DNA of 64,000 nt, from NCBI GenBank assembly GCA_938074325.1, contig CALJFZ010000017.1:1-64000 (forward strand), in the 5' to 3' direction. This document shows, in pieces, positions 18,068 through 24,781 of the stretch. Made by a program: the position numbers and the translations under genes. The stretch is from an uncultured Flavobacteriales bacterium. GTDB taxonomy: Bacteria > Bacteroidota > Bacteroidia > Flavobacteriales_D > Sanyastnellaceae. Every line of letters begins with the position of its first letter. Position 1 is the stretch's first letter. The notes under the pieces were generated by a model. That model was given only the letters and a program-made list of their open reading frames with translations, made no database searches and was not told the origin of the DNA.

Positions 18068-19735
18068 ATGAATCAATCTGATAACAGGTTAAGTCGCTCG
18101 ATGTTCGGAGCATTTTGTCCGTACCTATTTTTGTCCTCCATGTGGCGCAAAGGGGAGATTCGAAAAACCAGGCAATTGACGCCGCAGTCCGCGGAGCTTG
18201 CCCTCGTTTTGAAGGGCGGCATGCCGGATGCAGACCCGGGTCAGTTCGTGGTCATCGAAACCGAAATTCAAGGCGTCTCCGTACGTGCGTCATTTTCGCT
18301 GCTTTCCATTGTCCAAGACGAATGGCGTCTCGCTGTGAAGCAGGCAAGGGTGGGGGGCGTGAGCGAATGGCTCTGCGACCTACAGGCGCCAGCTGACGTC
18401 CGCGTCGCAGGGCCCTTTGGCGATTTTGCTCTGTTGCCGGGATTCGATCACCATGCATTCATCGCCGGTGGGAGTGGAATCACCCCCATTTATTGCATGG
18501 TGAATGCGCTCATTCAAGCAGGTGAGGTTCCTACGCTGTATTTCTGCAACTCCGCCCCGGAGGAAGCCATGTACCTATCGGAGGTTCGGGAGTGGGCTCG
18601 GCATGGACGCATCAAGTTGGTTGAGGTTTTTGGACAGGGGTTGGTAAGCCGCATGGAGCGGGATGACTTTCGCAACTCAGCAGTTTACGTGTGTGGCCCA
18701 CAGGCCATGACGGCTGCTGCTTTGGCTCAATTGGAACAATGGGGTGTCAGCGAAGGCGCCATTGCGACGGAAACCTATAAACGCGATCTATCCAACGGAG
18801 AGGCGTCCAATGTGCGATGGAAAGGGCGTTTTAGAAGGGAAAAAGAAGTCGCCGTGGCGGCAGATGAGAGCTTGTTGCAGGCCTTACGGCGCTCGGGAAC
18901 GACCATTGACGCGGCTTGCTTGGTGGGTGCTTGCCGCACATGTGAGGTGGTCGTGGCATCGGGTCGAGTTGTTTGCAATGGTCGGGTCTTTGAAGCGGGT
19001 GAAGTAGTTCCAGCATGCGCAGCACGCCCGTTGCCGGATAACCCAGTGGTTCTGCGCCCATCCAAGGGGCTTTCGCGCGCCCAGTGGTTGATCGCCGCGG
19101 TGTTGATTGGGCTGGTATTCATGGGCATGTGGAATGTGCCGCCGGGATTGGGGTTTTCTTCGATGGGGTCCATGAACACAGGTCACAGCAGCTTAAGCTG
19201 TGAATCATGCCACCGTCCTGCGGAGGGCACGCTGCGACAGCAACTGGGTTACAATGCCAAAACAGCCTTGGGCGTGCACGATCACGATTGGGCAGCGGTG
19301 GGCTACGCCAAGGTGGATAACCAAACTTGTCAATCCTGCCACGAACGTCCCAACGACCGGCATCCTGTCTCTCGATTCAAGGAATTGCGTTTTGCAGCCC
19401 AACGGGAAGCACTGGGTGTTCACCAGTGCGTGAATTGCCATGGAGAACATGCGGGCAAGCGTGTGGCGAAGGTGGAGATGGACTTTTGTCAGCATTGCCA
19501 CGCGTCGATGGAAGTGAAAGACGACCCGTTGGATGTTCCCCATTCGGACCTGGTGTCCAACGAAAATTGGGCCTCGTGTTTGACCTGTCACGACTTTCAT
19601 GGGAACCACATGCATTCCGTCCCGTCACGCATGGCCGACAGGTTGCGCGAGTCTGAAATCCTCGGTTACTTTGACGGCGAAACAGATCCGTATGGACAAG
19701 AAAAGCGTTACCGCGCCACCAATGAGAAACCATAA
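18068..19735 (+). CDS. FNR-like flavin reductase / 2Fe-2S ferredoxin / membrane helix / pentahaem cytochrome c fusion
   Basis: 555 residues in one chain. Residues about 27-125 are an FNR-type FAD domain (RASFSLLS at 73-80). Residues about 128-235 are the NAD(P)-binding lobe (FIAGGSGITPIYCMV; YVCGPQAMT). Residues about 250-325 are a plant-type ferredoxin domain with Cys284, Cys289, Cys292 and Cys317 (C-x4-C-x2-C...C). A single membrane helix lies at about 338-355 (AQWLIAAVLIGLVFMGMW). The C-terminal part has five c-type haem motifs: CESCH 378, CQSCH 421, CVNCH 454, CQHCH 474 and CLTCH 504. The expected topology puts flavin and Fe-S in the cytosol and haems in the periplasm. First gene of a four-gene operon; stop and next ATG are one base apart. 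Start could instead be the ATG at 18140. Confidence 0.88.
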   Translation: MNQSDNRLSRSMFGAFCPYLFLSSMWRKGEIRKTRQLTPQSAELALVLKGGMPDADPGQFVVIETEIQGVSVRASFSLLSIVQDEWRLAVKQARVGGVSEWLCDLQAPADVRVAGPFGDFALLPGFDHHAFIAGGSGITPIYCMVNALIQAGEVPTLYFCNSAPEEAMYLSEVREWARHGRIKLVEVFGQGLVSRMERDDFRNSAVYVCGPQAMTAAALAQLEQWGVSEGAIATETYKRDLSNGEASNVRWKGRFRREKEVAVAADESLLQALRRSGTTIDAACLVGACRTCEVVVASGRVVCNGRVFEAGEVVPACAARPLPDNPVVLRPSKGLSRAQWLIAAVLIGLVFMGMWNVPPGLGFSSMGSMNTGHSSLSCESCHRPAEGTLRQQLGYNAKTALGVHDHDWAAVGYAKVDNQTCQSCHERPNDRHPVSRFKELRFAAQREALGVHQCVNCHGEHAGKRVAKVEMDFCQHCHASMEVKDDPLDVPHSDLVSNENWASCLTCHDFHGNHMHSVPSRMADRLRESEILGYFDGETDPYGQEKRYRATNEKP

Positions 19736-19736
19736 A

Positions 19737-20930
19737 ATGAACAGGCAGATTGCTTATGCCCTTGCCTTCACCTCAGTAGTGAGCAGTTCGGCTCTCTGGT
19801 CGCAATCGGATTCGAATGCGTCTGACGAGATTTTGCTGCAGGTCCGACCAAGGAGCGAATGGCGCGATGGCTACCAGCGGCTTCGCCAACCGGGAGAAGC
19901 AGGTGCCTTGCTTTCGATGCAACGAACGCGCGTGACGTGGCGCCACCATGCCGAGAAATGGGAGGTGAAGCTCGGATTTCAGGATGTGCGTACGTTTGGT
20001 GACCTCACAGGGTACTCAGGGTATGGGGCCATGGCCGCTGCTGAATCGTGGGCTGCATGGAAACCCAACGAGCGAACGCGCATCACAGCAGGGCGTCAGC
20101 AAATTGCATTTGACAACGAACGCATCGTCGGGGCGGTGAATTGGTCCCAGCCCGGGCGGTTCCACGATGGAATTCGTTGGGACCAGCGCACCAATTTGGG
20201 GAACACCACTGCAGCACTGGCATGGGACGCACCCGGCGGCTTGACGCGCATCATGGCGCACCATGTTTACACCACCGAGTTGCATCGAGTATCCCTCGTG
20301 TATTTCAATCAATTGAATTCGCAGCAACCGGACGAATCGGTAGCAACTTCGGGATTCACTTGGACAGGAGAGAAACGCGATTCCCCTTTTTCATGGGTGC
20401 TTGAAGGCTACATGCAGGCACAAAAGGCGGAATTGCCAACATCCTACATGGGGGTGCTGGAGCTGCACGCAAAAAGTGACCAAATCGGCAAGGCCCTCAT
20501 CGCACTGGACTGGCTTGAGGGCGACGCGCGTGGCAGGGCATTTGCACCGTTCTTGGGAACCAACCACCGGCATTATGGCTGGATGGACCAATTCTACGTC
20601 GGTATTCCAGCCAACGGCATGACCGACGCACGCGTGCATTGGTCCAAACCTTTTAAGCGCACCGAGTGGAATGCCCGATGGGACGTGCGGTACCACCGAT
20701 TCTATTCGGCCGAGTTCGATGCGCATTATGCGGATGAAATCGATGCTGTGGTGGTCTTCACGCCCAAGAAGTGGGTGAAGGCATCATTTGGTTGGTCTGT
20801 TATGCGGGGCACGGAGGCCATGTACGAGTCTCAAAACAGGAAGTCCACCGGGAATGGTCTTCAAAATTGGGGATGGGTGGAGTTGAATTTTTCACCGACC
20901 GTAGCATTGAATCAAATCCGTATGCAATGA
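19737..20930 (+). CDS. Alginate-export-family-like outer-membrane beta-barrel
   Basis: 397 residues with a signal peptide (MNRQIAYALAFTSVVSSSALWSQ). It continues with a long series of alternating amphipathic strands rich in Trp and Tyr, in the style of the AlgE/alginate-export barrel family: LLQVRPRSEWRDGYQRL, AAWKPNERTRITAGRQQIAFDN, and the closing strand GWVELNFSPTVALNQIRMQ. Such barrels act as porins. The gene begins one base after the pentahaem fusion's stop and its stop overlaps the next start (ATGA), so it is tightly embedded in the redox operon. The role, solute pore or partner for periplasmic haem proteins, is not evident from sequence. The longer upstream reading from 19599 is rejected because it lies in the previous gene. 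Confidence 0.75.
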   Translation: MNRQIAYALAFTSVVSSSALWSQSDSNASDEILLQVRPRSEWRDGYQRLRQPGEAGALLSMQRTRVTWRHHAEKWEVKLGFQDVRTFGDLTGYSGYGAMAAAESWAAWKPNERTRITAGRQQIAFDNERIVGAVNWSQPGRFHDGIRWDQRTNLGNTTAALAWDAPGGLTRIMAHHVYTTELHRVSLVYFNQLNSQQPDESVATSGFTWTGEKRDSPFSWVLEGYMQAQKAELPTSYMGVLELHAKSDQIGKALIALDWLEGDARGRAFAPFLGTNHRHYGWMDQFYVGIPANGMTDARVHWSKPFKRTEWNARWDVRYHRFYSAEFDAHYADEIDAVVVFTPKKWVKASFGWSVMRGTEAMYESQNRKSTGNGLQNWGWVELNFSPTVALNQIRMQ

Positions 20931-21748
20931 GGCCACTGCGCTTTTGGGTATCGGTGATTTTGGTTTTCTGCATGGCTTTGGGCTACCTCTTTTTCAGCGC
21001 CCCTGAGCCTTTAGCGGCAGTAGACGCCGCCGACAACTCATTCTCAACAGAGGAGGCCATGGCGTTGTTGGCTTACGAAAACGATGTGACGCGAACGCTC
21101 TACACCAAAGCCATCGTAGGAGCTGGGAAGGCACAGGGATGGATGTTTTCAGAAGATTGGGCGGACCCGGATGTCGTCGCAGGTCCATTGCCTGCTCTGT
21201 TTTTACGTGGCATTGCGGAGGAGCTGAATTCTGGCGAAGTGCCCCTCGGATTGTACCTCGGTTCCGACTTTCCAATCGAATCTTCCAATCAATTCCAAGG
21301 GCGTCAGGCGGAAATATTTACCGAGATGCGGGAGCGCTTGGAACCCGCATATTTTTTCGATCAAGTCACACACGAAACCATCGGTATGTTCCCAGATTTC
21401 GCGTCGGCACCGGCGTGTGTTACCTGCCACAATGAACACGAGCGAACGTCAAAAACGGACTGGGAATTAGGTGATTTGATGGGGGCCACCACGTGGTCAT
21501 TCCCCGGGGATTCAGTAACGACCGATGAGGTGGTTTCCATGCTCCAGGCGTACCGACAAGGCGTAGCCAATGTGTGGAGCAGGTATCTGCTGGAAATCGA
21601 GGACATGGATGCTTCAATGCGCCCTGAAATTGGCAGTTCTTGGCCGAGCCAAGGTGCCTACATTCCTTCTGGTCGAGCCTTTCAAGATAGCGTGGCCGAG
21701 TTGGCTTCCCCTCATTTGTTGGCCGCAATTTTGGAGGCACATGAATGA
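20927..21748 (+). CDS. Tll0287-like (DUF3365) monohaem c-type protein, membrane-anchored
   Basis: 273 residues. An N-terminal membrane anchor (FWVSVILVFCMALGYLFFS) is followed by a periplasmic domain resembling the Tll0287-like/DUF3365 haem fold. One c-type haem motif, CVTCH, is at 164-168 in the context FASAPACVTCHNEH, preceded by a helical region ending EPAYFFDQVTHE. Third gene of the redox operon: the start overlaps the barrel gene by ATGA and its stop overlaps the next gene by eight bases. It would relay electrons or sense redox state or ligand in the periplasm. DUF3365 domains also serve as sensor inputs, but there is no kinase or cyclase domain here. Confidence 0.75.
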   Translation: MRPLRFWVSVILVFCMALGYLFFSAPEPLAAVDAADNSFSTEEAMALLAYENDVTRTLYTKAIVGAGKAQGWMFSEDWADPDVVAGPLPALFLRGIAEELNSGEVPLGLYLGSDFPIESSNQFQGRQAEIFTEMRERLEPAYFFDQVTHETIGMFPDFASAPACVTCHNEHERTSKTDWELGDLMGATTWSFPGDSVTTDEVVSMLQAYRQGVANVWSRYLLEIEDMDASMRPEIGSSWPSQGAYIPSGRAFQDSVAELASPHLLAAILEAHE

Positions 21749-22205
21749 TCTAAAGCTCCAACTGCGAGCGGTGTATGCGTGTTTTTGCGCCTTGCTTGTT
21801 TCAACGGTTCTGAGCCAGCTGGGTATGGTGGAATGGCATTGGCAGGATTCGCCTGTGTTTCGCAATTGGACCGGAGCATTGTTGTTCGCTTCTTTGCTGG
21901 GGCAGTGGTGTTTGTCTATTGGCCGCGTTGTTTACCAACGTCAAGGGGCGCGCTGGGATGCTTGGGTAGAGGTGCACCAGGCCTTGGCTTGGGCGGTGCC
22001 TTTTCTTGCCTTGCTTCATTCGCTGGAGCTGGGCTACGGATTGTTAGGGGCTTTGCCATTGGTGTTGTTTGCAGCGGCCATTTTCGGTTTGTGGATTTCG
22101 CTTCGCAAGAATGGCCGCCGTTGGCTTCCTTATCACTTGATTTTTTCTGCGTTGACACTTGCAGGCAGTGTGGTTCACTTGCTGCGCGTTGTTTTTTACC
22201 GCTGA
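21741..22205 (+). CDS. Small membrane protein with di-haem b-cytochrome-like His spacing
   Basis: 154 residues with about five hydrophobic helices. Two helices each contain a His pair spaced 14 residues apart: His79/His93 in the helix starting HQALAWAVPFLALLH and His132/His146 in the helix starting HLIFSALTLAGSVVH. This geometry (H-x13-H in two facing helices) is that of di-haem b cytochromes such as ferric-reductase and cytochrome b561-type proteins. No flavin or NAD domain is attached; the FNR-type reductase is encoded three genes upstream in the same operon. The start overlaps the preceding gene by eight bases. Predicted to move electrons across the inner membrane; haem binding is inferred from spacing only. 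Confidence 0.65.
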   Translation: MNDLKLQLRAVYACFCALLVSTVLSQLGMVEWHWQDSPVFRNWTGALLFASLLGQWCLSIGRVVYQRQGARWDAWVEVHQALAWAVPFLALLHSLELGYGLLGALPLVLFAAAIFGLWISLRKNGRRWLPYHLIFSALTLAGSVVHLLRVVFYR

Positions 22206-22262
22206 GGCCTCTTTTCTTGAATATTATCAATTGATGGAAGTTTCCATTCGTAGTTTTACCGC

Positions 22263-22598
22263 GTGAAAAATCAACCTGTATCTCGAGGAATAACAGCGGT
22301 CACGCTCATGTGCCTGTCTTTTGCTTGCTGGGTGGTTTTTCCTGCATTCAATGCCTTCGATTGCAGTGATGACGCTTCGATCATTTTAGCCTTGGACTTG
22401 GAAGAAGACCGAGGAGAGGAAAACAATCAAGGCGAGGAGGAGAGTGCTGATGATGAGGTGAAAAAAGACTCTCCCACTAACGAGAGGCACCGCAGTCCTT
22501 TTGCCGTTTGCAAACGCGCAGCATGGGCAGTTGGTCAATCTATCTGGGAAGTGCCCGATGGCAATGGCGTTTTTGAGCCGCCGGAAGTGAAGGCCTGA
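22263..22598 (+). CDS. Small acidic exported protein, function unknown
   Basis: 111 residues from a GTG start. A hydrophobic N-terminal stretch (ITAVTLMCLSFACWVVFPAF) is followed by a very acidic low-complexity segment (LEEDRGEENNQGEEESADDE), then a short Cys- and Trp-containing tail. No family recognised. It sits 61 bases ahead of the SulP transporter on the same strand and may be co-transcribed with it. The alternative ATG at 22308 would cut the signal sequence, so GTG is preferred. Confidence 0.5.
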   Translation: MKNQPVSRGITAVTLMCLSFACWVVFPAFNAFDCSDDASIILALDLEEDRGEENNQGEEESADDEVKKDSPTNERHRSPFAVCKRAAWAVGQSIWEVPDGNGVFEPPEVKA

Positions 22599-22610
22599 CA
22601 TTCGTCAATT

Positions 22611-22625
22611 CGGTCGTTTCGACCG
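22611..22625. repeat. Short perfect hairpin upstream of the SulP gene
   Basis: CGGTCG and CGACCG flank a TTT loop, giving a six-pair stem 35 bases before the SulP start. No T-run follows immediately, so it is not a convincing terminator; it may be an operator or leader hairpin. Confidence 0.3.
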
Positions 22626-22659
22626 TTCATTCACTTTCATTCGACTCAAACTCATTTTT

Positions 22660-23937
22660 ATGTTTAAGCATATTGCAAAGGACGCACCTGCGTCTTTGGT
22701 TGTTTTTTTGGTGGCGTTGCCACTTTGCCTGGGCATCGCCCTCGCCTCCGGAGCTGAACCCATTGCGGGGCTGATTGCTGGCATCATCGGGGGGCTCATT
22801 GTTGCCCCAATTTCAGGAAGCCATGTCGGGGTTTCCGGTCCTGCCGCTGGCTTGGCGGTCATCGTTTACGACGGCATTCAAGAAGTCGGATTCGAAGCTT
22901 TTTTGTTGGCGGTGGTCATCGGGGGCCTTGCCCAACTCGTGCTCGGAATTGTACGCGCAGGAGTTGTAGGCAAGTACTTCCCTGCCAGTGTCATTCAAGG
23001 GATGCTTGCTGCCATCGGTATCATCATTTTCATCAAGCAAATTCCCCACGGTTTGGGCTACGCCGGAGCAGAGGGGACGGTTAAGGCGGATAAGGTCTTC
23101 GACGTGCTCCTATTACTGGGCGATAACATCAGCTTTGCCTCCATGACGGCTGCGCTTGTTACCTCCGTTTGCTTGGGCATTTTGCTGCTGTGGGAAACGG
23201 ACTTCATGAAGGCGAAAAGCTTCACAAAAGTGCTGTCAGGCTCGCTTGTCGCCGTTTTGGCAGGCGTGATCGTACACTTCGTGACGCGCAGCGGTGGAAG
23301 TGCGCTCACAGCCAAGCAATTGGTAGCGGTTCCCACTAGCCACGCTGCAAACGGAATCGATCCCTCGGCTTGGGGGTCGCTGTTGACGTTCCCGGACTTT
23401 TCTGCCATCGGGGACAGTGCAATTTGGATTCTCGCTGTAACCATCGCGGTGGTGGCAAGTCTTGAGACTTTGCTGTGCGTGGAGGCCACGGATAAACTCG
23501 ACCCTGCCCAGCGCATTACGCCGACCAACCGTGAATTGCTCGCGCAAGGCGTCGGCAACACCGTGAGTGGATTGATCGGTGGCTTGCCCATTACCCAGGT
23601 TATTGTGCGTTCATCGGCGAACATCCAAACGGGGAACGAAACGAAAATGAGTGCAATCCTCCACGGAGCGTGGTTGCTTGTGTTTTTTCTTTTGGCGCCT
23701 ACGTTGCTGACCTTCATTCCGTTGGGAAGTCTGGCTGCGGTGCTGTTTGTGGTGGGGTACAAGTTGGCCAAACCCGCTACTTTCCAGCGCATCTACCGCA
23801 GCGGAATGAAGCACTTCATCCCGTTTGTGGTCACGATCCTGGCGATCGTGTTCATCGATTTGCTGAAAGGATTGGGAATCGGACTGGTAGTGGCATTGCT
23901 TTGCAATCGCTTCATGGCAGACTCGGAGCAGTCATAA
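22660..23937 (+). CDS. SulP family anion transporter (bicarbonate/sulfate type), without STAS domain
   Basis: 425 residues with about eleven to twelve hydrophobic segments. The N-terminal SulP signature is clear: DAPASLVVFLVALPLCLGIALASGA, then ISGSHVGVSGPAAGLAVIV near residue 52 and YFPASVIQGMLAAIGIIIF. Near the middle, ETLLCVEATDKLDPAQRITPTNREL is the conserved inter-helix region. The protein ends straight after the last helix, so the cytoplasmic STAS domain found in many SulP members is absent. Family members carry sulfate, bicarbonate or other anions by Na+ or H+ symport; substrate is not decidable here. No carbonic anhydrase gene is in the neighbourhood. Confidence 0.9.
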   Translation: MFKHIAKDAPASLVVFLVALPLCLGIALASGAEPIAGLIAGIIGGLIVAPISGSHVGVSGPAAGLAVIVYDGIQEVGFEAFLLAVVIGGLAQLVLGIVRAGVVGKYFPASVIQGMLAAIGIIIFIKQIPHGLGYAGAEGTVKADKVFDVLLLLGDNISFASMTAALVTSVCLGILLLWETDFMKAKSFTKVLSGSLVAVLAGVIVHFVTRSGGSALTAKQLVAVPTSHAANGIDPSAWGSLLTFPDFSAIGDSAIWILAVTIAVVASLETLLCVEATDKLDPAQRITPTNRELLAQGVGNTVSGLIGGLPITQVIVRSSANIQTGNETKMSAILHGAWLLVFFLLAPTLLTFIPLGSLAAVLFVVGYKLAKPATFQRIYRSGMKHFIPFVVTILAIVFIDLLKGLGIGLVVALLCNRFMADSEQS

Positions 23938-23978
23938 CGACGTGTTGAGTTTTGTCTGAAATGGAGGAAATTCAAGGC

Positions 23979-24221
23979 ATGTTCCGACAGGATTCTAATC
24001 ACATTACAAGGACAGTTGCACGTGTTGCAGCTGTCCTTTTTTTGGCATTCACCTTTAGTGGATGCAACAAGCCGCATGAGTGCACGCCGGATTTGATTGA
24101 TGACTGCTTTTACATCATGGTATACGACCCGGTTTGTGGTTGCGATGGCAATACCTACAGCAATTCAGGTGAAGCGGCCTGTCATAGCATCTATGAATAC
24201 ACTGAGGGTGCGTGCAATTGA
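23979..24221 (+). CDS. Kazal-type protease-inhibitor-domain lipoprotein
   Basis: About 80 residues. A lipoprotein signal peptide ends with a Cys in the context FLAFTFSGCNK. The mature part is a single Kazal module: YDPVCGCDGNTYSNSGEAAC with flanking Cys residues (CTPDLIDDC before; GACN at the end). Kazal modules inhibit serine proteases by binding in the active site. The ATG at 23979 follows a GGAGG 11 bases upstream; in-frame starts at 23961 (ATG) and 23952 (TTG) are alternatives. It overlaps neither neighbour and could be a small protective surface lipoprotein. Confidence 0.78.
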   Translation: MFRQDSNHITRTVARVAAVLFLAFTFSGCNKPHECTPDLIDDCFYIMVYDPVCGCDGNTYSNSGEAACHSIYEYTEGACN

Positions 24222-24259
24222 TGCAGCCCACTTGGTGTATCTTCCCTAAAAATTGGTCC

Positions 24260-24781
24260 ATGCCTTTCACCAATTCCTCGGTTTCCATCGACTCGCTGCC
24301 CACGCTCGAGGCGGCAGATTTTGAAGGCCTGCCTTCGCGTTATCGAACGTACCGCTGGATGGTCTATGGATGTGTGTTGCTCATGGCAGGAGTGGGGCTA
24401 GGGGCGCTGGTGTGGTTTGAACTGGAGGCAGTATCTACCCTGCGGTGGGGTGTGTGGTTCGCCATTGCCTTGGTTGGAGTGTTCGAAGCGACTTGGGCCT
24501 TAGAGGAATGGAAGGGGTTCCCATTGCGCGGTGTGTTGGTTCGAGAACATGACCTGAGTTACCGCTCCGGATTTTTGCGGCAAGAGGTCATCACGGTGCC
24601 GTTCAACAGGATTCAGCACAGCGAGATTTCTCAAGGTCCGCTTGCTAGGGTGTTCAATATCTGCACCTTGAAACTTTACACAGCGGGAAGTTCTGGCGCA
24701 AACTTGCGGGTCTCGGGCATGGACGTGGAGCGCGCGCAACGATTGAGGCAACGACTGGATGAACGAGTCAGAAGGGCATAA
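24260..24781 (+). CDS. Bacterial PH-domain (bPH2, YdbS-like) membrane protein
   Basis: 173 residues. Two membrane helices near residues 34-80 (YGCVLLMAGVGLGALVWF; WGVWFAIALVGVFEATWAL) are followed by one bPH2 domain: GVLVREHDLSYRSGFLRQEVITVPFNRIQHSEISQGPLAR in outline, then LKLYTAGSSG. This is the YdbS half of the YdbS/YdbT pair. The next gene, the YdbT half, starts 23 bases inside its end, so the two are coupled. The chosen ATG gives a compact N-terminus; GTG at 24212 and ATG at 24221 are alternatives. Confidence 0.82.
   Translation: MPFTNSSVSIDSLPTLEAADFEGLPSRYRTYRWMVYGCVLLMAGVGLGALVWFELEAVSTLRWGVWFAIALVGVFEATWALEEWKGFPLRGVLVREHDLSYRSGFLRQEVITVPFNRIQHSEISQGPLARVFNICTLKLYTAGSSGANLRVSGMDVERAQRLRQRLDERVRRA

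Noticed and set aside
18068-22205. Assignment of the redox cluster as an MtrCAB-type extracellular electron transfer system
   Set aside because: There is no decahaem protein and no outer-surface multihaem lipoprotein, and the barrel resembles alginate-export porins rather than MtrB.
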